Assembly (NCBI GenBank): GCA_050257395.1
Contig: JBLMWU010000266.1
Location: 1-63,266, forward strand
Length of the DNA stretch: 63,266 nucleotides
Direction: 5' to 3'
Origin: JAIRTY01 sp050257395
GTDB lineage: Bacteria > Actinomycetota > Actinomycetes > Streptosporangiales > Streptosporangiaceae
The notes beneath the pieces were generated by a model. It had not been told where the DNA came from. It saw only the letters and a program-made list of their open reading frames with translations, and did not search any database. Both the position numbers and the translations under genes were made by a program. This document shows, piece by piece, positions 41,154-49,321 of the stretch. Numbering within the stretch: position 1 is the first letter of the stretch; the number at the start of each line of letters is the position of its first letter.

Positions 41154-42083
41154 TCACCCCTCCTCGAGCGCATGCCCGGTGATCTCGAGGAATACCTCTT
41201 CCAGCGATGGCTGGCTTGCCCGCAGGTCGGCAGGCCGCAGGCCGTGCCGGGAAAGCGCGGCCGCCACGTCCACCAGGACCGGCCCGTACCCGGTGACCGT
41301 TGCCTGCCCGCCGCGCTCGCTGACGGCCGCCACCGTGGGAATCGCGGAGAGCCAGGACACGTCATGACCGCCGGTGTCGAAGCGCACGGTGACCTCCCGC
41401 GTATGCTTCGCGATCAGGCCTGAGGGCGTGTCGATGGTGACGATCCGGCCCGCTTCCATGATGGCGACGCGGTCGCACAGCCGTTCTGCCTCTTCCATGG
41501 CGTGCGTCACCAGCACGACCGTGGTTCCCCGTGCCCTGACCGCCCTGATCAGCGCCCAGGCCACGTGCCTGGCCGCCGGGTCAAGACCAGTGGTCATCTC
41601 GTCAAGGAACACGATCTGCGGGTCGTTGACGAGCGCCAGTGCGATGAACAAGCGCTGCCGCTGGCCGCCGGACAGTTCGGAGAAGTGTGCGCTCCGCTTC
41701 CCGGCCAGTCCCCACTGATCGATGAGTTTCTCCCAGTCACCGCCACGGCTGGAGAACGAGGAGAACCACTCCAGCGCCTCCCAGACCTTGATGCGGCCCG
41801 GCAGCGCGGACTCCTGGAGCTGGCATCCCACGTGCCGCCGCAGTTCGGGCGCTTGCGTCCGCGGGTCCAGGCCCAGCACCCGCAGGTCACCGGCATCGGC
41901 CCGGCGCAGGCCCTGCAGACACTCGACGGTCGTGGTCTTGCCGGCCCCGTTACGTCCCAGCAGCCCGAAGATCTCAGCCCTGGCCACCTGGAACGACACA
42001 TCGCGCACCGCTGCCACCGAGCCATAACGTTTGGTGAAGCCCGAAACAGAGATGACAGCTTCCCCCGGGTGCGCAGCAGCCAT
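41154..42083 (-). CDS. ABC exporter ATP-binding protein
   Basis: 309 aa from ATG with GGGGAGG 8 nt upstream. Walker A is GRNGAGKT (43-50), the signature is LSGGQRQR, Walker B reads IVFLDEMTTGLD (DEM in place of DEP), and the switch region is VLVTHAMEEAE. The C-terminal domain is about 80 residues. It forms an operon with the downstream permease. Confidence 0.92.
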   Translation of the reverse strand: MAAAHPGEAVISVSGFTKRYGSVAAVRDVSFQVARAEIFGLLGRNGAGKTTTVECLQGLRRADAGDLRVLGLDPRTQAPELRRHVGCQLQESALPGRIKVWEALEWFSSFSSRGGDWEKLIDQWGLAGKRSAHFSELSGGQRQRLFIALALVNDPQIVFLDEMTTGLDPAARHVAWALIRAVRARGTTVVLVTHAMEEAERLCDRVAIMEAGRIVTIDTPSGLIAKHTREVTVRFDTGGHDVSWLSAIPTVAAVSERGGQATVTGYGPVLVDVAAALSRHGLRPADLRASQPSLEEVFLEITGHALEEG

Positions 42084-42193
42084 CTGGCGCACCTCCCCAC
42101 CGCAGGTGCCGTGACCTTGGTGCCAGGCTCCCCGGGACGGCTGCCCCGGCGGCAGAGGCCAACGGCCCGCTCACCGGGCCCAACGGCTCCTGA

Positions 42194-43069
42194 CTATGAG
42201 CCCGGGGTCAGGCCCGCGAAGAAGGATCCGACCTCCGCGGCGACGATGCCGGGACGGCCGCCGGGGTTGGTCGCGGAGCGGTCGCCCGAGCCGCCGTGGT
42301 CCAGCCCGGGGAATTCGTGCCGGGTCACACGGGGCAAGGTCGCCGCGAGCGCATCGAAGCCCGGCCTGAGCCATGACAGGCCCTTGCCTGCGGTGAGCAA
42401 GAGCACATCGGCACCCACGCCGGCGAAGGTTGCAACCCTGCCTGTCATCTCGGTGAGCAGCACACCTTCGTAGTGCAGCGTCGGTGCGAGTGCCCGCATG
42501 GCCGGCTCGCCGGGCGCCGCCTTCTTGTCCTGGCTCCTCATCATCGCCCTGGTCGCGACCGTCAGCAGACCGCGCGGGAACCACGCGGGCGGCCCGAGGC
42601 GCAGCCCGGCCATGCTGGTGACCAGCGCCGCAGCCACCTTCCCCTGCGCCATCTCGCGGTCGTACCGGGACAGCCATGACGTATAGGCCGTGCCCTCCAG
42701 GATCACGGCCGGCTCGTAGACGGCCACCTTGCGGATGCCAGGCAGCACGCGGGCCGCCTCAAGCACGATCAGCCCGGCCGAACTCACTCCGAAGACGCTG
42801 CTCGCTCCGGTCTGGGCGAGCACTGCCGCCAGGTCCTCGACCTCCGTGCGAATGCCGAAGGCGGCAGGGTAAGGGCCGCTCACGCCCCGGCCGCGACGGT
42901 CGGGGAGGTGAACGGTGAACTGGCCGGCCAGGGATCGGGCCATGCCCATGTGGCTGTCCGCGGTTTCCATCGATCCGTGCAGCAGGACCACGTCCGGCCC
43001 GCTGCCGAGGCTCCGGTAGCCGATCCTGGTGCCGTCTGCCGAGGTGGCGAAGTTCTGCGTGTATGTCAT
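42194..43069 (-). CDS. Alpha/beta hydrolase controlled by a divergent PadR
   Basis: 291 aa from ATG. Oxyanion region VVLLHGSMETADSHMG, nucleophile Ser in FGVSSAGLIVLEA, and histidine in FPGLDHGGSGD. No lid typical of a named class. Its promoter lies within the interleaved palindromes at 43077-43109, so it is probably repressed by the PadR protein encoded divergently at 43136. Possible esterase or detoxifying hydrolase. Confidence 0.88.
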   Translation of the reverse strand: MTYTQNFATSADGTRIGYRSLGSGPDVVLLHGSMETADSHMGMARSLAGQFTVHLPDRRGRGVSGPYPAAFGIRTEVEDLAAVLAQTGASSVFGVSSAGLIVLEAARVLPGIRKVAVYEPAVILEGTAYTSWLSRYDREMAQGKVAAALVTSMAGLRLGPPAWFPRGLLTVATRAMMRSQDKKAAPGEPAMRALAPTLHYEGVLLTEMTGRVATFAGVGADVLLLTAGKGLSWLRPGFDALAATLPRVTRHEFPGLDHGGSGDRSATNPGGRPGIVAAEVGSFFAGLTPGS

Positions 43070-43076
43070 GCCCGGA

Positions 43077-43109
43077 TAGTTTCAATGAAACTAGTTTGAT
43101 GTCAACTAG
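43077..43109. promoter_or_regulatory. Two overlapping PadR operators
   Basis: TAGTTTC-AAT-GAAACTA (43077-43093) and CTAGTT-TGATGTC-AACTAG (43091-43109) are perfect dyads sharing three bases. They sit between the divergent hydrolase and PadR genes, in an AT-rich 66-bp gap. Confidence 0.8.
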
Positions 43110-43135
43110 ATTTTGTGTGACTATCATGGGGAGGC

Positions 43136-43744
43136 ATGTCACCAGTGCGCCGGAGCACGCTCGCCCTCACCGTCCTCGCCCTGCTGCAGTACAAACCGCT
43201 GCATCCCTACGGCATCCAGCAGCTCATCAAGCAATGGGGCAAAGACCAGGTGGTCAACGTGAGCCAGCGGGCCAGCCTCTACCGGGTGATCGAGCGGCTG
43301 CAGGACGCCGGCCTGATCCGGGTCCTGGAGACCGCGCGGGATCACGCCTATCCGGAGCGAACCGTGTATGAGATCACCGATGCCGGACGCGCCACGGCAC
43401 GCGCCTGGATGCTGGAGATGCTGGCCCAGCCCGAGCAAGGCTTCCCCGAGTTCCCCGCGGCGCTGTCCCATCTGCTGATGCTCACCCGCGAGGAGATGCT
43501 GGACGCGCTGGACCGCCGCAGCATCGCCCTCGCCGCCGCCCTGGAGCGCTACGACACCACCCTCGCCGGACAGCAGGAGCACCGGCTCCCGCGCATCACC
43601 GCGCTGGAAACCGAATATCTGCGCGCGGTCACCGCCGCCGAGGCGCAATGGGTCCGCTCCGTCACCGACGACCTCCGTACGGGCCAGCTCACCTGGTCCG
43701 CCGAGAGCCTGACTGCCCTGGCAGACGGCTTGGAGCGCGGCTGA
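43136..43744 (+). CDS. PadR-family regulator
   Basis: 202 aa from ATG with GGGGAGG upstream. Winged helix: STLALTVLALLQYKPLHPYG, then ASLYRVIERLQDAGLIRVLE and RTVYEITDAGR. The long C-terminal part (LMLTREEMLDALDRRSIALA, AALERYDTTLAG) is the dimerisation domain of the larger PadR subfamily. It should repress itself and the divergent hydrolase gene, with release by an unknown ligand such as a phenolic compound. Confidence 0.9.
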   Translation: MSPVRRSTLALTVLALLQYKPLHPYGIQQLIKQWGKDQVVNVSQRASLYRVIERLQDAGLIRVLETARDHAYPERTVYEITDAGRATARAWMLEMLAQPEQGFPEFPAALSHLLMLTREEMLDALDRRSIALAAALERYDTTLAGQQEHRLPRITALETEYLRAVTAAEAQWVRSVTDDLRTGQLTWSAESLTALADGLERG

Positions 43745-43930
43745 CGGCCACCGGGGCATCTGTGGCGATGGGAACTCGAACCACTCGGCAGCTCGCGTAC
43801 CCGGGTCACCCACACCTACGACTGGACCCAGCTGACAGACAAGAAGCGCCTCCCGCGAGCCCGGGCGACCACAGCGGCCAAGCTCCGGGCCTCACTCGAC
43901 AGGCTCGCCGCCCTCGCCGAAGAGTCCTGA
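43745..43930 (+). pseudogene. C-terminal relic of an SRPBCC (polyketide cyclase-like) protein
   Basis: Directly after the PadR stop, in the same frame, the sequence reads WRWELEPLGSSRTRVTHTYD, WTQLTDKKRLPRARATTAAK, ending in LDRLAALAEES and a TGA at 43928-43930. This is the typical C-terminal third of SRPBCC proteins. The first two thirds and any start codon are missing, so it is a remnant. Confidence 0.75.
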
Positions 43931-44000
43931 CCGCGCAGGATCGCCGGGCCGCTGACATTTGTCCAAGACTGACAGCTGGCAGCCTCCTATCGTCCGGTGC

Positions 44001-44837
44001 ATGGATGGTTACAGCGTTGAGCACCCGCACGGGATGCACGTGGTCCATGACGGCCTGCGGCAAGCGCCGCCGCTGCTGCTCATTCACGGATCGGGGGCTT
44101 CGGGCGCCTGCTGGGGCCCGGTGACCGGGGCACTCGCCAGCCGCCATCACGTCATCCGGGTCGACCTTCCGGGGTGCGGCCAGTCCCCGCCCGCACCGTC
44201 GTACGGTGTGCCCCGGCAGGCAGGCAGCGTGGCTGCGCTGCTCGACGACCTCGGGCTGCGGGACGTCACCGTGGCCGGGCATTCCAGCGGCGGCTACGTC
44301 GCGACCGCGCTGGCAGAACAGCGCCCTGACCTGGTGGGGTCGCTCGCGCTGATCAGCACCGGCCCGCGCCTGGATGCGCTCCTCCCGCAGCCGTTCATCC
44401 TCCGGGCCCTGCTGGCCCCGCCTCTCGGCCCGCTGCTGTGGCCGAGGCGGTCGGACGCGATGATCCGCAAGGGGATCAGCGCGACGACCGCCCGCCCGGT
44501 AGACATCCCGGGCGACGCGGTCGCTGACCTGCGGAACATCACCTACCGCACGTTCCGGAAAGTGCTGCGCTGCAACGCCGAGTACGTCGCCGAGCGGAGC
44601 GTGCCCGAACGTCTCGCCGGCCTCGGCGTCCCCGTGCTGGTGATCTTCGGCGCCGCCGACCCCCGCTACGAGCCGTCGTCGGCGCACCAGTACGGCGCGG
44701 TGCCGAACGCACGGGTCGAGATGCTGCCCGGCGTCGGGCACGTGCCCATCCTCGAAGCGCCCGGGACGACCGGCGAACTCCTGCTGGGCTTCGCGGCGGC
44801 GGCTGCGGGCACGCCGCCGATGATCCCCACCGCGTAG
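44001..44837 (+). CDS. Alpha/beta hydrolase
   Basis: 278 aa, leaderless-type ATG with TATCGT 7 nt upstream (an in-frame start at 43959 is rejected). Oxyanion HGSGASGACWG, nucleophile Ser in VAGHSSGGYVATAL, acid in VIFGAADPRYEP, and histidine in GVGHVPILEAPG. This is the general lipase/epoxide-hydrolase-like form of the fold; the substrate is unknown. The TAG stop is part of the -10 of the next gene. Confidence 0.9.
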   Translation: MDGYSVEHPHGMHVVHDGLRQAPPLLLIHGSGASGACWGPVTGALASRHHVIRVDLPGCGQSPPAPSYGVPRQAGSVAALLDDLGLRDVTVAGHSSGGYVATALAEQRPDLVGSLALISTGPRLDALLPQPFILRALLAPPLGPLLWPRRSDAMIRKGISATTARPVDIPGDAVADLRNITYRTFRKVLRCNAEYVAERSVPERLAGLGVPVLVIFGAADPRYEPSSAHQYGAVPNARVEMLPGVGHVPILEAPGTTGELLLGFAAAAAGTPPMIPTA

Positions 44838-44840
44838 GCT
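44835..44840 (+). promoter_or_regulatory. -10 element of the AraC gene overlapping the previous stop codon
   Basis: TAGGCT: its first three bases are the hydrolase stop codon (44835-44837). It lies 6 nt before the GTG at 44847. Confidence 0.6.
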
Positions 44841-44846
44841 GCTTAC

Positions 44847-45692
44847 GTGCCGCCGGCCGGGACACAACCCGAGTGGACGTGGTCGGACGTGGACGTCGCC
44901 GTACCGCGCCCGTCCGTCCGGCTGCCGGGGATCAGCATGGCCGGGTTCCGCCAGCATGCCCCCGCGCACGTGGACATCGCCATGATCGCGCACCCATCGG
45001 TCACCCTGATCATCGACCTGAGCGAGACAGCTGGCATCGTCTGCGACGCCCACGGGCGTCACCAGCGCGGCAGCTTCGCCGCCGGGCTCCTCCCGGGTCA
45101 GCTCCGGGCCGGCGGACTGGGGGGCGAATGCCTCCAGATCCGGTTGTCGCCGGTGGCCGCGGCTGCGGTGCTCGGCGCAGCCGCCGACCTCACCGGGACC
45201 CTGGCAGCCCTGGACGATGTCTGGGCCCGCGGCGCCGGGCAGCTCGAGGACAGGCTGCGCGCCGCCACGTCGTGGGACGAACGGTTCACGATCGCGGCGG
45301 ACGTCCTCGGCCGGCGGCTGGGTGCCCGCCCACCGGTCGATCCGGAGGTCGCCTACAGCTGGCGGCAGACGGTCACCAGCCGGGGGCGGGTGCGCGTCCA
45401 CGGCCTGGCCGACGAGGTCGGCTGGAGCCGCAAGCGCCTGTGGTCGCGCTTCCGATCCCAGATCGGCCTCACCCCCAAACGAGCCGCGCAGCTGGTGCGC
45501 TTCGACCACGCCGCTCACCTGCTCGCGGCGGGTCACGCCGCCGCGAGCGTTGCCGCCCAGAGCGGCTACGCCGACCAGTCCCACCTCCACCGCGAGGTCA
45601 GGGCGATCACCGGCCTCACGCCCACCGCCGTGGCCACCGCACCGTGGCTCGCGATCGACGACGTGGCCTGGCCCGCCGCACCGCAAAGCTGA
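44847..45692 (+). CDS. AraC-family transcriptional regulator
   Basis: 281 aa from GTG. The C-terminal double helix-turn-helix is clear: VHGLADEVGWSRKRLWSRFR, then GLTPKRAAQLVRFDHAAHLL, AAGHAAASVAAQSGYADQSH and LHREVRAITGLTPTA. The N-terminal half is an effector domain with weak cupin-like character (MIAHPSVTLIIDLSETAGIV). It sits 9 bp after the hydrolase gene and probably regulates it or nearby genes. Confidence 0.88.
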   Translation: MPPAGTQPEWTWSDVDVAVPRPSVRLPGISMAGFRQHAPAHVDIAMIAHPSVTLIIDLSETAGIVCDAHGRHQRGSFAAGLLPGQLRAGGLGGECLQIRLSPVAAAAVLGAAADLTGTLAALDDVWARGAGQLEDRLRAATSWDERFTIAADVLGRRLGARPPVDPEVAYSWRQTVTSRGRVRVHGLADEVGWSRKRLWSRFRSQIGLTPKRAAQLVRFDHAAHLLAAGHAAASVAAQSGYADQSHLHREVRAITGLTPTAVATAPWLAIDDVAWPAAPQS

Positions 45693-45840
45693 CGCCACCG
45701 GCGGTACGCGGGCACATCCGGCCGGCCATCGCCGGACAGCCCGGGCAACCCCAGATCCTCGCCAGGGGACTTAAGGGCCCCCGGGCAGGACGGGAGACTC
45801 TGGCCGGCGTATCCGGGACGAGGGGTAGCGTGCCGGTGCG

Positions 45841-46725
45841 ATGAGAGCAGCGGGAACCGGCACGCCATCCGGTGCGGGGCAGCGCAGCGCCAAGGTCGCC
45901 TTTCCGGTGGGCAAGGCGGATTGGCATCCGTCTGTGCTGCCGGGCCCCATCGTGCTCGTGTCGACGGTGGACACGGCAGGCGAGCCCAACATCGCACCCA
46001 AGAGCTGGATCTCCATGATGGCCTTCCGCGGGCCGGTGCTGGCTTTCGGCTGTCACCGCTCCCACGCCACGGCGAGAAACGCGGAGGTGGCCGGGGAGTT
46101 CGTGGTGAACATCCCGCCCGAGGCCCTGGCAGAGCGCATCTGGGCCATGCCCGCCAGCCACGGGACGGAGCGGATCGCCCGCTCGGGCCTGACGCTGCTG
46201 CCCGCCAGCCGGGTGACACCGCCCCTGATCAGGGAGTGCAAGGCCCACCTGGAGTGCAAGCTGGAGTCCGTCACCCGGCTGGGAGCCGAGGTCGTGGTCT
46301 TCGGCAAGATCGTGGCCGCCTCCATCGACGAGGACTGCGCCGGCTCCTCCGTTGCCGATCAGTACTTCCGGCTCCGGCCCGTGTTCTTCCTTGAAGAGGG
46401 CGTCTACGGATCGATCGACACCGCCAAGCGGATCGGGGCCGCCTGCCCGGCAGAGCAGTCGCTCACGGTCGTAGAGCTGTACGGCCCTCCCGGCGATCAG
46501 GCTGCGGAGGCGCATGTGGCCTACCTGCGCTCGCTCCAGGAGTCGGGGGTCCTGCTGATGGCCGGGCCATACGACGGCAGCCGTCAGGAACCGGGCCGAT
46601 CGCGCCCGGCCGGAATGATCATCCTGGCGGTGCCAGCAGAGAAAGCGCGGGAGATCGCGGAATCCGACCCGCTGGTCCGGGCCGGAGCCCGGTACGTCAT
46701 CCGGCCATGGACGAGGACCTTCTGA
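45841..46725 (+). CDS. Flavin reductase-like domain fused to a YCII-like domain
   Basis: 294 aa from ATG; TAGCGT lies 9 nt upstream. Residues 1-200 are a split-barrel FMN-binding domain (LPGPIVLVSTVDTAGEPNIA, PKSWISMMAFRGPVLAFGCH, FVVNIPPEALAERIWAMPAS). Residues about 208-294 look like YCII (SLTVVELYGPPGDQAAEAHV, SGVLLMAGPYDG, AEKAREIAESDPLVRAGARY). The fusion suggests a two-domain redox enzyme, or a sensor of the first domain's product. Function unknown. Confidence 0.8.
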   Translation: MRAAGTGTPSGAGQRSAKVAFPVGKADWHPSVLPGPIVLVSTVDTAGEPNIAPKSWISMMAFRGPVLAFGCHRSHATARNAEVAGEFVVNIPPEALAERIWAMPASHGTERIARSGLTLLPASRVTPPLIRECKAHLECKLESVTRLGAEVVVFGKIVAASIDEDCAGSSVADQYFRLRPVFFLEEGVYGSIDTAKRIGAACPAEQSLTVVELYGPPGDQAAEAHVAYLRSLQESGVLLMAGPYDGSRQEPGRSRPAGMIILAVPAEKAREIAESDPLVRAGARYVIRPWTRTF

Positions 46726-46784
46726 CGGAACACCCTGCGGGCCAGCACCTGCTGCCGCGCTCTCGCGCCGCAGGTACGTATGGA

Positions 46785-47199
46785 TCAGCCGGCCACCGAG
46801 ATCGCCGACACGCCCGCCGGGGCCTGGATGTCATAGCGGCTGGCGGCACCTGCCCAGCCTGCCGCCGCAAGCACGGTGCCGCCGGCCACGCCGGTGTAAG
46901 TCTGGCCGGCCAGCGTCGCGGAGGCGGCACCGCCGTCCAGGCGCAGCCGGGCCGGCACCCCTGCGTGCTGGCCGGCGGGGCCGGACGCCCGAGTTGACCG
47001 GCGTCGAGACCCGGATCAGGTCGTCCCCCAGATTGGCGGTGCCGACAATCACCGTGGCTGCACCGCTCACCACCTGCAGGGCCGCGCTCTGCCGGCCGTC
47101 GCGCGGCATCGCGGCAGTGTGCGGCGGCGCACGGTGCGGGCCCGCGCAGCCCACCAGGGCCACGACCCCGGCGCACACAGCCACCCGCCACGCCTTCAT
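46785..47199 (-). pseudogene. Frameshifted lipoprotein gene
   Basis: ATG at 47199 begins a lipobox signal (MKAWRVAVCAGVVALVGCAG, cysteine after VG). The frame runs as far as ANLGDDLIRVSTPVNSGV, then shifts near 46980-46990: the next frame continues naturally with LRLDGGAASATLAGQTYTGV and DIQAPAGVSAISVAG to TGA at 46785-46787. One inserted or lost base would join them. Either a recent pseudogene or a sequencing error. The product would be an exported lipid-anchored protein of unknown role. Confidence 0.7.
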
Positions 47200-47338
47200 G
47201 CCCGGCAACTGCCCCGCAACCCCGCCGCCATGCATCAGCCATCTCGCGACTGCCCATTACCCCATGCCGCTGCGGCTGCCACCACCGCCGTTCCCCGGTA
47301 AACAGCCACCGAATAAGCCGGGCAGCGGTGGGTAGCTA

Positions 47339-47518
47339 ATGGTCGTGGCTGCGAGGACTATAGCCGGATGGGCCATTCCCGGCGTCGTGGTGTTCTTCTT
47401 CTGGGTGGTGGTCGCGATCCTCGCCATCATCCTGCTGGCTTTCATCGTGCACGCCGCCGGCGGCGGCGTGCTCGACCTCAGGCTCGGGCACTTCGTCCTG
47501 CGGGTCGGCTTCACCTGA
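47339..47518 (+). CDS. 59-aa membrane peptide, copy 1
   Basis: 59 aa. One long hydrophobic helix (WAIPGVVVFFFWVVVAILAI, continuing to LLAFIVHAA), then GGGVLDLRLGHFVLRVGFT. The copy at 47643 is highly similar, and the 35 bp upstream are also conserved (GAATAAGCC, CAGCGGTGGGTAG). Conservation of both coding and upstream sequence is the main support that it is real. No family is recognised. Confidence 0.7.
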   Translation: MVVAARTIAGWAIPGVVVFFFWVVVAILAIILLAFIVHAAGGGVLDLRLGHFVLRVGFT

Positions 47519-47642
47519 CCGGGCCGGTGGCGGCTGGCGCCGGCCGATGGCCACGCCCTGGCGTTCTGCTGCCTGGTAAGGCGGGTCCGCGGGACCCTCG
47601 GGTAATGGCCGCGGAATAAGCCACCCCAGCGGTGGGTAGATC

Positions 47643-47822
47643 ATGGCTGTGGCCGAGAGAACCTTAGCCGGGTGGGCCGTCCCCGGCGTCGTGGTGTTCT
47701 TCTTCTGGATGGTCGTCGCAATCCTCGCCATCATCGTGATGGCGTTCCTCGTGCACTGGGCCGGCGGCGGGCTGCTCAACCTGAGGCTCGGGCATTTCGT
47801 GCTCAAGGTCGGCTTCACCTGA
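47643..47822 (+). CDS. 59-aa membrane peptide, copy 2
   Basis: 59 aa, 304 bp after copy 1. The core PGVVVFFFWMVVAILAII and the C-terminus LRLGHFVLKVGFT match copy 1 almost residue for residue, with conservative changes (V/M, I/L, R/K). It differs mainly at the N-terminus (MAVAERTLAG) and in HWAGGGLLN. It is a tandem paralog under purifying selection by appearance. It ends 30 bp from the convergent DUF445 gene. Confidence 0.75.
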   Translation: MAVAERTLAGWAVPGVVVFFFWMVVAILAIIVMAFLVHWAGGGLLNLRLGHFVLKVGFT

Positions 47823-47851
47823 TCGGGCCCGGCCGCCGTGGGCCGCTGATG

Positions 47852-49123
47852 TCAGGCCAGAGCCAGGGCAATGGCATGCAAGGCCAGCCCCACACCGGCG
47901 CCCACCACCGTGCCGTTGATGCGGATGTACTGCAGATCGCGCCCGAGGAGCAGCTCCAGCTGGCTCGACGTCTCGGCAGCATCCCACCGCTCGATGGTCC
48001 CGGTGACGAGGCCGGCGAGTTCGTCGTGGAACTGGCCGGCGAGTGCCCGGGCGCCCGATTCGACGACCTGCTCCAGGCTTTGCTGGAGACGACGGTCTGA
48101 CCCGAGGCGCCGGCCGGCCGCTGCCAGCACATCCGTCAGCCGGTGCCGCAGTTCAGACTGCGGGTCCGGTGCCTGGGTCCGCAGCACGTCCTTGGCCCGC
48201 TCCCACAGCATGGAGGACCAGTCCCGCAGCCCGGCGCTGCCCAGGATCTCGCGCTTGAGGCGCTCGCCGCGCTCGCGCAGTTCCGGAGAGGTCTCGAGGC
48301 GCCCGGGCAGGCCGGCGAGCCATCCCTCGAACTGACGCCGGGTCTCATCGTTGGGATCGGCGGCCATCTCCGCCAGCCGCTGGCGGAGGCGGGCGTGCAG
48401 ACGGTCATAGGCCAGCCGGTAGACCGCGTCGGGGAGCCAGCGAGGTGCCTCGCCCTCGAACCGGTCGCGAAGCTCCGCGTAGTGGCCGGCCAGATAGCGG
48501 TCGGCACCGGACACGACGGTGTTGAACAGCTCAGCGTGGTGGCCCCCCGCGATGACGACCCGCAAGGCCCGCCCGGCCAGCGGCGCTATGTCGACAGCGG
48601 TCAGCGCCCGGGTCAGCTCCGCCGTGAGCACACGCTGGACATCCTCATCGCGGAAGGCTTCAGCCACCGTGACCACCAGATCAGCGGCATGGCCCGCGAA
48701 GCGGGCGGCGCTGGCCTCGTCGGCCAGCCAGGCGGCCAGGCGCGGAACGAGGCCAGCGGAGCGGATCCGCTCAGCAAGGACGTCTGCGTTCAGGAAGTTC
48801 TCCTGCACGAACTGGCCGAGGGTGGCCGCGAACTGGTCTTTGCGCGCGACTATCAGCGCGGTGTGCGGTATCGGCAGGCCCAGGGGCCGCCGGAAAAGAG
48901 CCGTCACCGCGAACCAGTCCGCAACGCCACCGACCATGGCTGCCTCCGCACCGGCCTGCACATAGCCGAGGAGGGTCCCATGGGCGCCGGCCACCGTCAC
49001 GGCCACGAAAAGTGCCGTGACCATGACGAGGAGAGCGGTGGCTCGCCGGCGGGCGGCGGCCAGGCGGCGCGCCCGCACTGCCGCCGACTCGCGCTTGAGC
49101 GTGGGTACCGAAGAGGTGGACAT
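47852..49123 (-). CDS. DUF445 family membrane-associated protein
   Basis: 423 aa from ATG. Two membrane helices near the N-terminus (TALLVMVTALFVAVTVAGAH, then AGAEAAMVGGVADWFAVTAL) with the family hallmark GVADWFAVTALFRRPLGLPI, PHTALI. A long helical middle follows, and a final C-terminal helix (IRINGTVVGAGVGLALHAIA). DUF445 proteins resemble B. subtilis YheB; their role is unknown. Confidence 0.9.
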   Translation of the reverse strand: MSTSSVPTLKRESAAVRARRLAAARRRATALLVMVTALFVAVTVAGAHGTLLGYVQAGAEAAMVGGVADWFAVTALFRRPLGLPIPHTALIVARKDQFAATLGQFVQENFLNADVLAERIRSAGLVPRLAAWLADEASAARFAGHAADLVVTVAEAFRDEDVQRVLTAELTRALTAVDIAPLAGRALRVVIAGGHHAELFNTVVSGADRYLAGHYAELRDRFEGEAPRWLPDAVYRLAYDRLHARLRQRLAEMAADPNDETRRQFEGWLAGLPGRLETSPELRERGERLKREILGSAGLRDWSSMLWERAKDVLRTQAPDPQSELRHRLTDVLAAAGRRLGSDRRLQQSLEQVVESGARALAGQFHDELAGLVTGTIERWDAAETSSQLELLLGRDLQYIRINGTVVGAGVGLALHAIALALA

Positions 49124-49321
49124 CGTCTTGGCAGGTTCCCTTTAGCATCCCCGGTTAGTCCACCGCGTCGTGACGAAGCCGCATGCCACTGCCTGTCAGC
49201 CGTGCTCTCGCGGTGCCCATGAAAGCCTGCCTGCCGCAGCGGGACAGATCCGGGGGGAGGGTGACCTTCGGCCCTAGGGGCTGCCGCGCTGACCGGCGCA
49301 GGCTGGCAGGGGAGATGGGAG

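Noticed and set aside
43806..45698. 630-codon minus-strand frame opposite the hydrolase and AraC genes
   Set aside because: Shadow frame; the plus-strand genes carry catalytic and helix-turn-helix motifs.
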